In this document: piece by piece, positions 11,978 through 22,944 of the stretch
Layout: each line of letters begins with the position of its first letter
Numbering within the stretch: position 1 is the first letter of the stretch
Assembly (NCBI GenBank): GCA_951217055.1
Contig: OX578276.1
Coordinates: 63,582,144 to 63,646,143 of the forward strand
DNA length: 64,000 bases
DNA from: Gerris lacustris
Taxonomy: Eukaryota > Arthropoda > Insecta > Hemiptera > Gerridae
Direction of reading: 5' to 3'
The notes under the pieces: model-generated
Told to the model about the DNA's origin: nothing
Database searches by the model: none
Seen by the model: the letters and a program-made list of their open reading frames with translations, nothing else
Position numbers and translations under genes: made by a program

Positions 11978-13127
11978 TCTATAATATAAGTGGCAATGTC
12001 CTGATTGACTGACTGACTGACATAGAATCAACGCACAGCAAAATCTGCTTAACCGAGAGACTTGAAATTTTGAGGATATACTCGGTTCATATCATAGGCA
12101 TCAACTAGGAAAGGATTTTGCGAAATTTTTATTTTTGTACCCAGGGGTACGGGGTACAAATGTCAAAGTAATGAATACTTTTAATGATGCATATCGTTGA
12201 AAAGCTCTTTAAAAGTACAGTAATTGTTGTTATGTACAGTTTTGTCATATTTTCATTTAGGAGGGGGTAAAATGGAAAAATGTGTATAACTACATCTTAT
12301 ATAAATGAAGAGTGTCTATGAGTGTACTGCTTACATGTACATGAGATTATAAAGTTAAAATGTTGGTACACAGGAGTACGGGGTACAAATGTCAAAGTAA
12401 TTGATAGGTACCCTTTATGATGCATATCGTTAAAAGGCTCTTTAAGAGAAAAGTAATTGTAATGTACATTTTTGTCATTATTTTCATTTAGGAGAGGGGT
12501 AATGAGGAAGAGTCAACGTCGAGTGTGTGTGTGTTCTTTATTCAAATCTACCGTTTTATTCCGATTTGAATGAATATTTGCACACTTGTCCTTCAAAGCA
12601 AGGGGAAAAGGGGAAGGTCACTGACTTCGTGCATGTTCGAAATTTTGATTTTGGTACACAGGGGTACGGGGTACAAATGTCAAAGTAATGAAAACCCTTC
12701 ACGATGCATACCGTTGAAAAGCTCTTTAAGAGTGCTGTACAATTATTGTTATGTACATTTAGGGGAGTAAAATGGAAAAATATATCTATATCTATAGATA
12801 AAAAACTAATAATTGTTGTGTCTGTACATTTATCCGATTGGCTAAAATTTTGTATTTATTTATTTTATTTTTTTTATTATTATTATTTTTTTTAAAATAC
12901 CTTTATTGAATCGTACAGAAGGAAAATACCACTGCTTTTCCTTTTTAAAAATTTAGTCGGAATGAATTACTAATTTGGGATATTAGCAAATTATCTTATC
13001 AAAGGGGAGGGATAGAATCTAGATATTCTCGCTTTGTAAAATAATTTAAATGTTTCTTGATGGTAGTTTATAAATCCATTAAATTGAAAATAAAACACCC
13101 CGTAGCGAAGCACGGGTATTCAGCTAG
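11978..13127 (+). mobile_element. Non-autonomous Helitron, copy 2 of a tandem pair
   Basis: It begins with the same TCTATAATATAAGTGGC directly after the CTAG of copy 1. It ends with an identical hairpin and CAGCTAG at 13127, followed by host T at 13128. It is longer than copy 1 because it carries three internal GTACGGGGTACAAATGTCA units (near 12145, 12376, 12664) instead of two. It also has an extra segment near 12905-13035 containing AATGAATTACTAATTTGGGA, which recurs in the Helitron at 62406-63726. The first roughly 150 bp and last roughly 95 bp are almost identical to copy 1, which points to recent activity. Confidence 0.85.
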
Positions 13128-13850
13128 TAGAATTATAAAACTGTATCATCCACTAAGGAAAGGATGTTCTAAGCTTGAAAAGCTTGAAATGCTTCTACTT
13201 TCATTTGCAACCAAACAAATGTGAACATAGTTCTGCCCTCGTCCTTTATGGCAGAAATTCGTGAATGGTAATCAAATGGTAATAAAAAAAAAAAAATCTC
13301 TAAGATTTGGTACGCTTTTTACAATAATAAGACATAATATTAATAAAATGTAGTGGATAATTATTAAAAAAGTAGGTACCGAAAGATATACTTGCGTTTT
13401 TTATTTGACACGTTCCTAATAACTTTCCACTTGTTGTCTCTAATTATAACATCCCTGAACGCTACATGTTTCGCATCCTTGAGTAGAGGGTTCAAACAAA
13501 CGAGGTATATTAGTTTCCGTCATCTTTAGGAGCAAGCGGATCCATCTTGATACATAGCTAGACACGCGACACTTCTTGTCCAGGAGCGGCAATGTCCTCG
13601 GACGCAGCGTGACATGCTTGTACATAATCTGTAATCTGCAGCACGACACTTGTCGCCGTATGCGTAATTCGAGCCAATTACTCAATTAATATTCAACCAA
13701 ACAGAGACAAAAATTGTGTTTTAGAGCTTAATATTCATAAAGCAATGTGATAAGGGAAAATTCAATACAATGTTGTACAGGCAAAAGTACAATTTAATAT
13801 ATGTCTATATATAATCATTTACCTTTAAATTACGAAACTTACATTTTCAG
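13128..13850. other. Unique sequence with a GC-richer patch
   Basis: About 13440-13685 is GC-richer than its surroundings and has an 81-codon minus-strand frame, but that frame lacks an ATG start and shows no domain I recognise. I do not call it a gene. Confidence 0.4.
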
Positions 13851-14114
13851 GGTTTCGAAGATCCCTCTTGAAACCCCTTCCCGAAGGTTATGTTTCTGTC
13901 TGTCTGTCGCTCTTTGGTTTATCTGCCGAACCGTTTAGGGTAAAAAGTTGATATTTAAAACATTGACGATATTTTTTGACCCGCACTCAAAGGAAAAATA
14001 CAAAAAAGTAAAAAATTAATATGCGCATGCGTAATTCGCAAAAAAAAAGGTAACCTCATTTTTTTTTTTAATTCTCGAGTGGAGTATCAAATGAATGCTT
14101 CTGAAGTGCAGATT

Positions 14115-14117
<3 letters not shown>

Positions 14118-14192
<75 letters not shown>

Positions 14193-14200
14193 ATATATAT
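14118..14200. repeat. AT dinucleotide microsatellite
   Basis: An almost pure (AT)n run of about 70 bp followed by a TTTGTATATATATG tail. A shorter (TA)n run follows at about 14313-14331. Confidence 0.95.
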
Positions 14201-14281
14201 GAATAAATTCTCGACCGTAAATATAAACAGAAAACAAACAAAACTCAGGTTTCGGTCACAAAAATCGTCTTTATGTTACAG

Positions 14282-14304
14282 TCCCGACGTCGGGAACGTC
14301 GGGA
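14282..14304. repeat. GC palindrome TCCCGACGTCGGGA plus half repeat
   Basis: TCCCGACGTCGGGA (14282-14295) is a perfect 14-bp palindrome and is followed at once by ACGTCGGGA, a second copy of its right half. It stands out as a GC-rich island between two AT microsatellites. Function unknown. Confidence 0.8.
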
Positions 14305-14480
14305 TTGATTTTTTATATATATATATATATACTTTCTTAAATTTGGCATTCCTTATTGTTTTTATGAGTTCTCCCCAAACCACCCTATAACGGCTACTCC
14401 TACAATTTTGAAATAGCGGGTAATGAAAATTTCCCGAAGAAATTTAGTTTACTTTGCTGTCATTGCCGATAAAAAACATT

Positions 14481-14512
14481 GTGATCCCCTGGGGGATCGA
14501 ACCAGGGACCTT
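14481..14512 (-). repeat. tRNA B-box-like remnant
   Basis: The minus strand reads GGTCCCTGGTTCGATCCCCC, matching the internal RNA polymerase III B box (GGTTCGANNCC) in a T-arm-like hairpin. No A box or cloverleaf precedes it, so this is at most a SINE or tRNA-pseudogene fragment. Confidence 0.4.
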
Positions 14513-14519
14513 TAATTTT

Positions 14520-15148
14520 TTTGTTTGTATTTTGAGGCCTTCCGCGTAATTTGTTTATATTTTTTTATTCCATATAGAGCAGGAAGGGGAAATAAAAATT
14601 GTATTTCATATTTTAATAACGAATATGCTTAATAATCTGCGAAACACTAAAAAATACTTGGATGCATGTACTTCCCTGTGATTTTTTTCATTTATTAATA
14701 ATGCTAAAGTGTCAAGTGTTTTTATACTGATAAGGATAAAATTAATTGTTAAGATTTGTTTTATTTTGAACTTCTTATGAAATGGTTTTTTCCTGTTCAC
14801 TTTCAATTTTATTTTATTCATTATGAGGGCTAAATTTAATTATTGCGACTAATCTGAAGTAATTATAAGTAAACTAATTTGAAGTAATTATTTGCAAATT
14901 TAATGTATAATGTACTAACAATTCCTATGTATGATTTCTTCTTATATTATCCCAAATAAATTAATAAATCAAATCAAATAAAAATCTATATTCCATCACA
15001 AGACTTAAAATGCATTTTTTGTACTATTCTGTAAATAACAGCAGATAGATTAAACTTGATGTCTCATTTTTATGAAACTATGTACCTATACCAGTAAGTT
15101 GTATAAGCCTGTATCATTGCGTATAGATTGGTATCATATTATTTTTTT
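14520..15148. other. Unique AT-rich sequence, nothing recognised
   Basis: No coding, RNA or repeat signal that I can support. Confidence 0.4.
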
Positions 15149-15635
15149 TTAGGGCCCGTTGGCAAAACCGAGGACCCTAATCATTTCCTGTGCTTGTCTG
15201 TCTGTCAGTTGTTAACACACCTCTATCTCCGATAATACCCAACAGAAAATTTTAACTATAGCAGTTATTTTATATTATTTAATAACCCTAACACAGTTAA
15301 ACCCCTAAAAATCATCCTTTAAACCCAGGGGTCATTTTCGTACAAATTAATCTTTACGCCGTTTGTCCTTAAAAATGCTTTTTTCGTGTCCCCCTTCTAT
15401 TTTTGTAACAAATCATTGAACAAATGTATTTTTAAGGAATTTTTTATTATGTCAAAGTAGTTTTATTACTCTTCGACGATAAAAGCATTTTAAGGCGTTT
15501 GTTTTACGCCATTATAATAAACGGTTGAATAGTTATAGCTAAAACAAACTTTTAATGGCCGCAATCTTGATAAGGCTGGGCCGATTATGCAGGTTAACGA
15601 ACGTCCTATTTGTTAAATTACCTACGGACCCTTAG
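15149..15635 (+). mobile_element. TIR repeat family B, copy 1
   Basis: The left end is TTAGGGCCCGTTGGCAAAA and the right end CCTACGGACCCTTAG, an imperfect terminal inverted repeat. Inside the left end are GAGGACCCTAA and a CTTGTCTGTCTGTCAG run. The inverted copy at 36705-37090 shares both ends and the CTTGTCTGT block. Non-autonomous; superfamily not assigned. Confidence 0.6.
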
Positions 15636-15639
15636 TGTG

Positions 15640-17330
15640 TTATGAAAGCACCTACTTGCAACTTTCTTTGTAGTTGTATTGCAGACAATCAAAATGCATA
15701 ACATAGATATAGAAATATATAATACAGAATGCTAATATAGAAATGCATAACATAGATTTTTTTGTGATGTAGAGGGCACACTGAAATTATAATACTAAGA
15801 TCTCGTACAAAGATATTGATATTATGGTCGTCTCATGAGCCTGGTTTAAATATGTATTAATGTTTGAACCACGTTGTCTTCCTTTATGGTTTTAAAGGTC
15901 TAATTATAACAGTAGGTATAGGTTTCTATTCTTTTATGCTCATTAGAGAAAGATTTATCGATTGGTTGTTCGGGTACAGTGTTCGAGGCGTGGATCGAGG
16001 TTAAATGAAGCTCGGATCATGATTATAACGCGACTGACTTTATCTCATCTCTTCTCCTTTTCCGTGAAATGGCAAGTGACAGTCTGACAGCTAACCTCTT
16101 TCAAATGGCGGCTCTTCAGGCCTGTCTTTCATAGGAACAGATGACAGTTGACTGAGCCAAGGATTCGAGCTCATCTCTCTCCATTGATTTATGTCTTAAT
16201 GATCGCCCCTCGACTTGCAGCCTTGTCCTCTTGAGTATTTTCTACGATGTTCATCATCTATACTATCTTCTGGAATGTTTCTTCCCCTTAGGTTTCTATT
16301 CTTGGTTATCAGTAAATCTTCTACCTTTGTATCGTTAATTATATTAATTAAAAATGAAAGAAATACTATAACTTATGACAACTAAACAATATGTTTTGTA
16401 ATTAATAATTTATTCCAATGAATGCATATTTATATTCTTTTTATTTGATAACTTTATCAAGTTTTGTTTTTGATAATAATTTTACATTAAAAAGGTGTAG
16501 TTTGTTCATAAAGCTTGTTCAATAACCAAAACAAAGTCTTCACGCAAAATAAAAGTTTACTGCTGGACTCAAAACCATCTGCAGACTTTGCATTTGAGAA
16601 TAGCTATACACATAAGAATCCTCTCCATCCCGTCATTTACTATTCTTAAGAGTTACGTAATTTTGTCATAGTGCAAGTCACCTTCTTCGAATGTCAATCG
16701 CATTCTACTAAATCCATTCAATCTCTTAAGTAGGTGCAATTAATTCTTGGAACGATTTAACCATCATTGCCTTCTTAAAATCCAACTTGTAAGGTCAACC
16801 AGACATAACCTTTTATAAAATTCAAATTCATTATTCAAATGTATGTAAATGTAGGACGTTTTCCATATCTCAGTTGAATCGTTGAAAGTGAAAATTTACC
16901 ACTTCTAAGGAAGCCATGCTGTGTAACGTTAAGTCAATACCTACTACTGCAAAGTAGGCTTCTTAGTGCTGTTTTTTTTTATACCTCGCAGTAATACGAT
17001 TTTAATTAGATGGGTTATCTTTGCTTACCTAACAAAAATATAATGTACATTCCAAGAGATATATTAATAGTTTAATATTCTTTTAAAAAATCTGTATTAC
17101 TGCATGCAATGCATTTTACTTTTTGTGTATATCGTTATCTGTGTATATTTAAATTAAAAAAAAAGTATATAAAAACTCCCATTCTCACTTTTATATGCAC
17201 ATTTTTACTTTCTAATGATATCTATGCATTATTAATTTTATTTTATTTTTTTCATTTCACACCATTTAATAAAAAACTGGTCATTGGCGTTTTCTGGATT
17301 AAATATAACTATATAATAATCATATTCTGC
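15640..17330. other. Unique sequence, no gene supported
   Basis: About 16000-16270 is GC-richer with short open frames on the plus strand, the longest in-frame stretch being about 40 codons; no splice-site or domain evidence backs a coding call. The rest is AT-rich and unremarkable. Confidence 0.4.
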
Positions 17331-17331
17331 T

Positions 17332-17377
17332 AGTATTACTACAGTTATATTATAAGGAATATAATTGTAGTAATATT
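17332..17377. repeat. Strong 20-bp hairpin
   Basis: AGTATTACTACAGTTATATT (17332-17351) pairs with AATATAATTGTAGTAATATT (17358-17377) around a 6-base loop, with only G-T type differences. It could be a tiny MITE or a structured RNA segment; nothing else supports a gene. Confidence 0.7.
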
Positions 17378-17567
17378 AATTCTGGTAAGAGCGAAACAAA
17401 ATTACTGCTGCTCAAGCTTACAGTATGAAAAAAAATATATAGGTATGTATATGTGTATCAAAAAATGATCATTCTATAAACAACTATTAAATAATCTTGT
17501 CGTAGTCAATGTGTAAGTTATTTCTGACTCTGACTAAGCCCGAGGTTTTGTGTGAGTATTCTCTCAC

Positions 17568-18286
17568 CAGGGCCGTTTCTAGGTGTTTTGCCGCCCTAGG
17601 CGAAAATTAAAAATGTCCGCCCTCCCCCCTTCCTTTTACTATCAACGGCTTATTCCCTTTGTCATCCAGGCTAGAAGAAATTAATGTATTAGATACAAAA
17701 GAACTTGTATTTAACTTAAATCCCATCAAAAATTAAATTTTTAAATAAGGACTGTTACACATTATTTAATTTCAAATATCTCATATAGCTTTATTGGTAT
17801 TTTAGGTTCTTTCTTTTAACTTTCTTTGGCTGTTTAGTACCTTCCTTACCTATATTTTAGGAGAAGTCTTTAATAAGATCTGTAATGTCCAGCTGGTAAG
17901 TAATGTCTTTTTCTAATAAAATAGTGGCTAGTCTCACAAGTCTATTGGCTTATGGAACTACGCAAATAGGTATCTATTAATTTGAGTTTCTCATCAAAAC
18001 AAAATTTTTATCTCACTTGTTTTGGCCCATTTACATCCAAAAGAGTTCTTAATTTGTCTCCACTTGAGTTTATTTAGTCAAAGTAAACACATATAAAAGT
18101 AATTATTCGGTATATGCTTTTGAAAACAATACAATTTTTTCCTATATTTATTTTTTTCTCTTCTAATTTGCTTGATTTTTTCATTTTTTGATTAAAAATT
18201 CATTTTTCCCTCTTCCTTTTGCCGCCCCTAAAATATTGCCGCCCTAGGCGACCGCCTAGTCTTGCCTATTACTAGAAACGGCCCTG
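17568..18286. mobile_element. hAT-type non-autonomous element 1 with 8-bp TSD
   Basis: The left end CAGGGCCGTTTCTAG and right end CTAGAAACGGCCCTG are a perfect 15-bp terminal inverted repeat. It is flanked by the direct duplication TCTCTCAC at 17560-17567 and 18287-18294. CAGNG termini with 8-bp target duplications define the hAT superfamily. Subterminal GCCGCCCTAGGCG blocks repeat in inverted order near both ends. At 719 bp with no transposase frame it needs a helper copy. The perfect TSD indicates a fairly recent insertion. Confidence 0.92.
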
Positions 18287-18294
18287 TCTCTCAC

Positions 18295-21200
18295 TTTTTA
18301 CATTACACTTTAAGCTATTGTAAACTATATACATTGCTTCCTTATTTGATATTGCTTCATCAAATAATCTGTATCTTTCTTATAGCCTCTATAATTAGAT
18401 ATCTAACTCTTCTTTGTAACCATTACAATAATCTCGATGGTGGTTTTATTACCCTTTATCGAGTACTTATTTAGTATGAGTACCTACGCATTGATAGACT
18501 AGATAATATATTATGCTAGTCTTTTCTTTAATTATATACTCGATAAATAATCCTTAATAGCTATTATTTTTGATTTAATAAGATGTATGGTCATCGTGTT
18601 TTCTCATTTCCTTAATAATTTATTTAACATTTGTTATTTAAAAGATTCTAACGACGTGTTAATATCTGCGTCAAGATTTTTATTTTTGATATTATTCCAC
18701 CTTCACCTATTTTATACATTTAAAGAAATTCGGAATTAAGATAAATTAATTATTTCCTAATCTACCTTTGTAATTATGTGATTAGTGTTATTGAATTATT
18801 ATAATTATGTTGTATTTACTAAACAATAATTTAATTAGTCCTAATTGCATGTCTTTTAATTTTAATTATGACAGATATTGTCATCCTTCTAATTACGAGT
18901 ACATATAGATTAAAATAATTTGTCAAAGTTTATTGCTGATCGTATCGAAAAGTATTTAAAGGATTTTTAACAAATTTGTATGATCATTAATGAGATGTGT
19001 TAGTTGGAGATAAATTAAGTGGGTATCCCGGCCGGGCACTCATTTATTTTGTTACCCACCTCAAATTGCTTTATTTTATAAATATTCCCTTGTCTTAATA
19101 GTTAATCGAGCTAAGGGATATTGTCACTTTGACTCACAAGAAAGTAATGTTCCTTTGTCTCAACGTACTTGAAAGTTTGACCATAAAATTTTGACCAATT
19201 ATCTTTTGCCTTAATAGCTCTACAGACAAAGGAATTATGTATCATATTATATAATTATATATATATTCAGTAAACGAATATATGGTGGGTCCCATACCAA
19301 ATGTTTGCCACATGGCACCTCATTTAGTGGTCACCTCAAATTTAGACCTCGAACCTCGGCTGAAATTTTGTGAACTTACTTAATTGTTGTGAAATCCGGT
19401 TTATTTGGTCTTTATTAGTCAATTGTTGTTTGGTCTTAACCAAATGCAGTATCAAAACTGGCTTCAGTGGTTAATAGCTTTTATTTTATTGCATTTTCCT
19501 GATAATAACCGATATTCTTGGTAATAGCCTAAATTCTCAATTTATTATAGTGAAGTAGTGCTGAACAATAATATTGAATTATTAGTATAAGCAGTAATCA
19601 TTACCAGTTTGACAATTTTTTTTTAATTATGGTTCGATTATAAACTTATCTGGTTTACTCATAATGTTTTGGTTCAGTAAGAGAGCAAGTTTCATAAAAT
19701 CTCGTTAGAAACAACTAACTCTCTTTTTAAATCCGTGTAGAGAATACTCTTCTACGCTGTGGATGTAAACTTGTTCTACTCTTCAGTTGTTTGTTGTAGA
19801 GGATGGAGTAGATCCTAATGGATTTTACTCCGGAGAGGGGTAAATAATTGAATTCTGGGATAAAGTTGAGCTCGATAAAAAGTTTTCCCTTAGGGAGGTT
19901 GAGAGTGGAATTTTTAATTTTTCAATTAATCGATTTTTTTTTTTTCGGTTTCTCAGTTATTTTGGCTAAACTAGGAATCAAATTAATTCTACATATTTAA
20001 AGACCACTTCAAATGTTCCTTATTTTATGGATTTAAGGCTTCAATAACCAACCCTCCTTTTCGAAAACTGAAATTTTATTGTACTCATTATTAGATTGTA
20101 GATTTCCTCGCATACGTATAACAAGCATTCTTTTTAATTAGGTACTCTTGAAATGAATGTATTATTTATATTGCATTAATAGATTAATGGACTGCCTCGT
20201 AATCTGTAATTATATCAATGTATTGATTTGAATCTATAGTCTGTTACATCAAAAAATGTTTCTTGCAATCTATTGTTCCATTGTTAATTTTATTGTTTTA
20301 ATTACAGCTTTGTTTATTATACCATTTTAGTTTTGGAAACAGATAATTTGCTCGCTCACGTTTTTGTTCTCATCTGGGATGTTTTCACATTGCTTGTTAT
20401 TTTTGTGGGTTCAAACGTTTTGATGATGATGTTTTATCTGGTTTTATTTTTTGTCAGAGAAAGAAGTAATTTTAACTGTACAAACTCCCTCATTTTTAGT
20501 TGTGTTTTTCAACTGGAATAATGTTAGGGAAGAATCCCCGTATATTAGTTTAGAAGCGGTTCATTGAATCTTTATACGGGTTGGGTTTAGTAAAGCAATT
20601 AGAGGGATTGACTGGTTGTCTTGGGGCTTTAGTTGGTGGTTAGAGTGTAAAGCGATGTGTGTTTTGTCGCAGTACGAACCCTCTTAACTCTACGTATCTA
20701 CTTACCAGTGCACTATGCTACACGCAGTGATAGCTGGGGACCGAGCTGTGTGGGTCGCCAGCCCCGTTCCATGCCACCAGACCCGCTACAAACCTTCCCG
20801 TCTATTTCCTTTCCCATCAGCTCCCACGTGTTATTATTATGTCCTACTTCTTTCTTTCTTTCTTCTTTCTCATTCTTATTCTTCTTCGTCTTCTTCTCAT
20901 AACCCTGTTAACGAATTAACTGTTATATTGTCTACCTGTTTTTGTTTTGTTTCTATAATCACTTGTAGCTAGTTTTTGCCTGTTAAACGGTTTGTAATGA
21001 CGCCGGAAGTAAACCGACCAGCAAATCTGTGCGGTCAATTAGATCTCTTTCATTTCGACGTTTGGATATATTTTTTTATTTATCATTAACAAAATAGATC
21101 AAGATAGATTGCCATGTCCCATTTTCCTTATATGTTTTTTTTCGGTTCATCTCATTAAGTTTAAAAGCATATTGTCGTTGTTTTAGTCGTTTCTACAAAT

Positions 21201-21739
21201 TTCTTTTTTACATAATCACTTTTTTGTACTTGAAGTATGAGGTCAATTTATTTTTTTAATTAATAGTCAAATTAATTAAAAGTTTGGTAGATAATTATGA
21301 ATGGAGGCCGGTGTCTAAACATAATTTACTTTATAAATTATATTTTAGAGCTTCGGGCTTCGAGAAAAACGTTGAGTAATATTTGGCTGTTATAAAATAA
21401 CATTTGAAGTTCAGTGAGGAGGTTATCAGCAGAGACATTATAGTGCTTTTACTATTACTTGCACTTTTGTGATATCGATGTTAGCGCATTGCATGTTTCA
21501 AAGGTACAGCTACTGGGCAAAGACAAACTTTCAGAAAATCATAAGCAAAGTATTATTTTATTTTTTAAATTATATGTAGTTATTAAATGACTTAATTATG
21601 CCTTTGTCTAAAATATTCATAATTTTATTTAACTTTAAAAAATTTACATACTGCAGTGCATTATTTCGCTTTCTCATGTTTCATAGTTAGTTTGAACTTC
21701 ATTTAAGTTATTTTACATGAAAACGTAAAAAAAAAAAAA

Positions 21740-21741
<2 letters not shown>
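18295..21741. other. Unique AT-rich sequence, no gene supported
   Basis: More than 3 kb without a named repeat. About 20640-20830 is GC-richer and is followed by a pyrimidine-rich TTC/TCT stretch (20850-20900). Overlapping 81- and 85-codon plus-strand frames there have no recognisable domain. A CCCGGCCGGG palindrome lies near 19028. Confidence 0.4.
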
Positions 21742-21793
<52 letters not shown>

Positions 21794-21845
21794 ATGTATG
21801 TCTGTATGTATGTATGTATATATGTATTTATATGTATACGAGTAT
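21742..21845. repeat. TA microsatellite grading into TATG/TGTA repeats
   Basis: A pure (TA)n run of about 45 bp is followed by imperfect TATGTATGTC and TATGTATA units. The 90-codon frame over it is a translation of the repeat. Confidence 0.9.
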
Positions 21846-21849
21846 GTAT

Positions 21850-22659
21850 ATATTTGCTCACAAGATAGAATTATAGTTGCTTTTTCAGATAAATCAAAAC
21901 TACATATTTATTCAACTCTTGGTTTATGGTACCACAATCCTTCCTCACTTTTTTTGGTAGTATATAATACTTCCATAATTATTATTATAAAATCAGCCAG
22001 TGTTGTTATTCTGTAGATAACTTTCATTTCTCTGTTCGGTTCAATGATCCTTGGTGGAATTCCTCAAGCGTGACGCTTCTTTTGATCATCCCCCTTCTCC
22101 TTTAATGATAGTAAATAGATCCTTCGTAGTTCTTTATTAGAATAACTCTATTTTGTTTTAGTCGGTCCTCGCTCACTATCAGTTTCCGACTAAAATACGT
22201 TTATAGGAGAAGTTTAAGGATATCCAATCAGGGTATTCGAAAATGTGTTTAGTTCTTCTGTTAAAAATTATATAGAGGGGAGCGTGATGCGGACGTAAAT
22301 AGATCTTAGTTTCTGATCTGATTATACATACTCTTGAGCACCTTCTTTCGTCAAGATGCTTTAACTCTCAAGCCTTCTTTTAATAATGTTTCATCTATAT
22401 CGGTTCTGAGAAATTTTAGCCTATTCGTTGAGTTAACCAATAAGGACTTGCAAACTTCGTACCATCAACATTTAGCAAAAAAAGTTGATTAAGCATGTTT
22501 AGATGGTTTTATGTTGTTTACCTTTTTTAATTGAGATTTATGGTGAATGCAACTTAAGAAATAAAAAATTAATTCGTTTATAGTAAAATAATCTGTCAAT
22601 TGTGTGGCCCATAGCTTTCTCGCTGCTTATTGTTAGACTATTTTTTACTACATGTAGTA
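21850..22659. other. Unique AT-rich sequence, nothing recognised
   Basis: No coding, RNA or repeat signal that I can support. Confidence 0.4.
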
Positions 22660-22940
22660 TAAAATAATGTGATCTCACCGGGAATTGAAAGGTTGGTTGT
22701 TTGGATCTGTTTTGATTCCAGGTGGTCACAATTATTATTTAATTTTAAATGAAATATGTAATGTCTAAAGCAAAAATTAACATGGGATCATCTGTGACCT
22801 ACTTTCAACAAACCATCCAAATGTTTTTTTAAAATCGGACAAGTAGTTATTAAGATATGGTGGTTTGTAAATGTGTTGAACGACAGACCTACAGACTTAT
22901 ACAAGAGCCCAAAAATTTTCGCTGATATCTGAATTCGGTG
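22660..22940 (-). repeat. Dispersed repeat family A, diverged copy
   Basis: Blocks match family A in the minus orientation: TTTGGATCTGTTTTGATTCC then GTGGTCACA (22700-22730), GTGACCTACTTTCAACAAAC, AAAATCGGACAAGTAGTTAT, and GTGTTGAACGACAGACC (22870s). The terminal GCTTCCGTTACC hairpin is missing, so this copy is truncated and old. Confidence 0.5.
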
Positions 22941-22944
22941 ACAA

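Noticed and set aside
14481..14512. Possible tRNA gene
   Set aside because: Only a B-box-like T arm is present; there is no A box, anticodon arm or pairing acceptor stem.
16060..16135. Short open frame around MASDSLTANLF in a GC-richer patch
   Set aside because: Only about 40 codons between stops, with no splice signals or homology that I can point to.
21744..22016. 90-codon ORF starting in a microsatellite
   Set aside because: The first third is Ile/Tyr repeats from (TA)n; the remainder has no motif.
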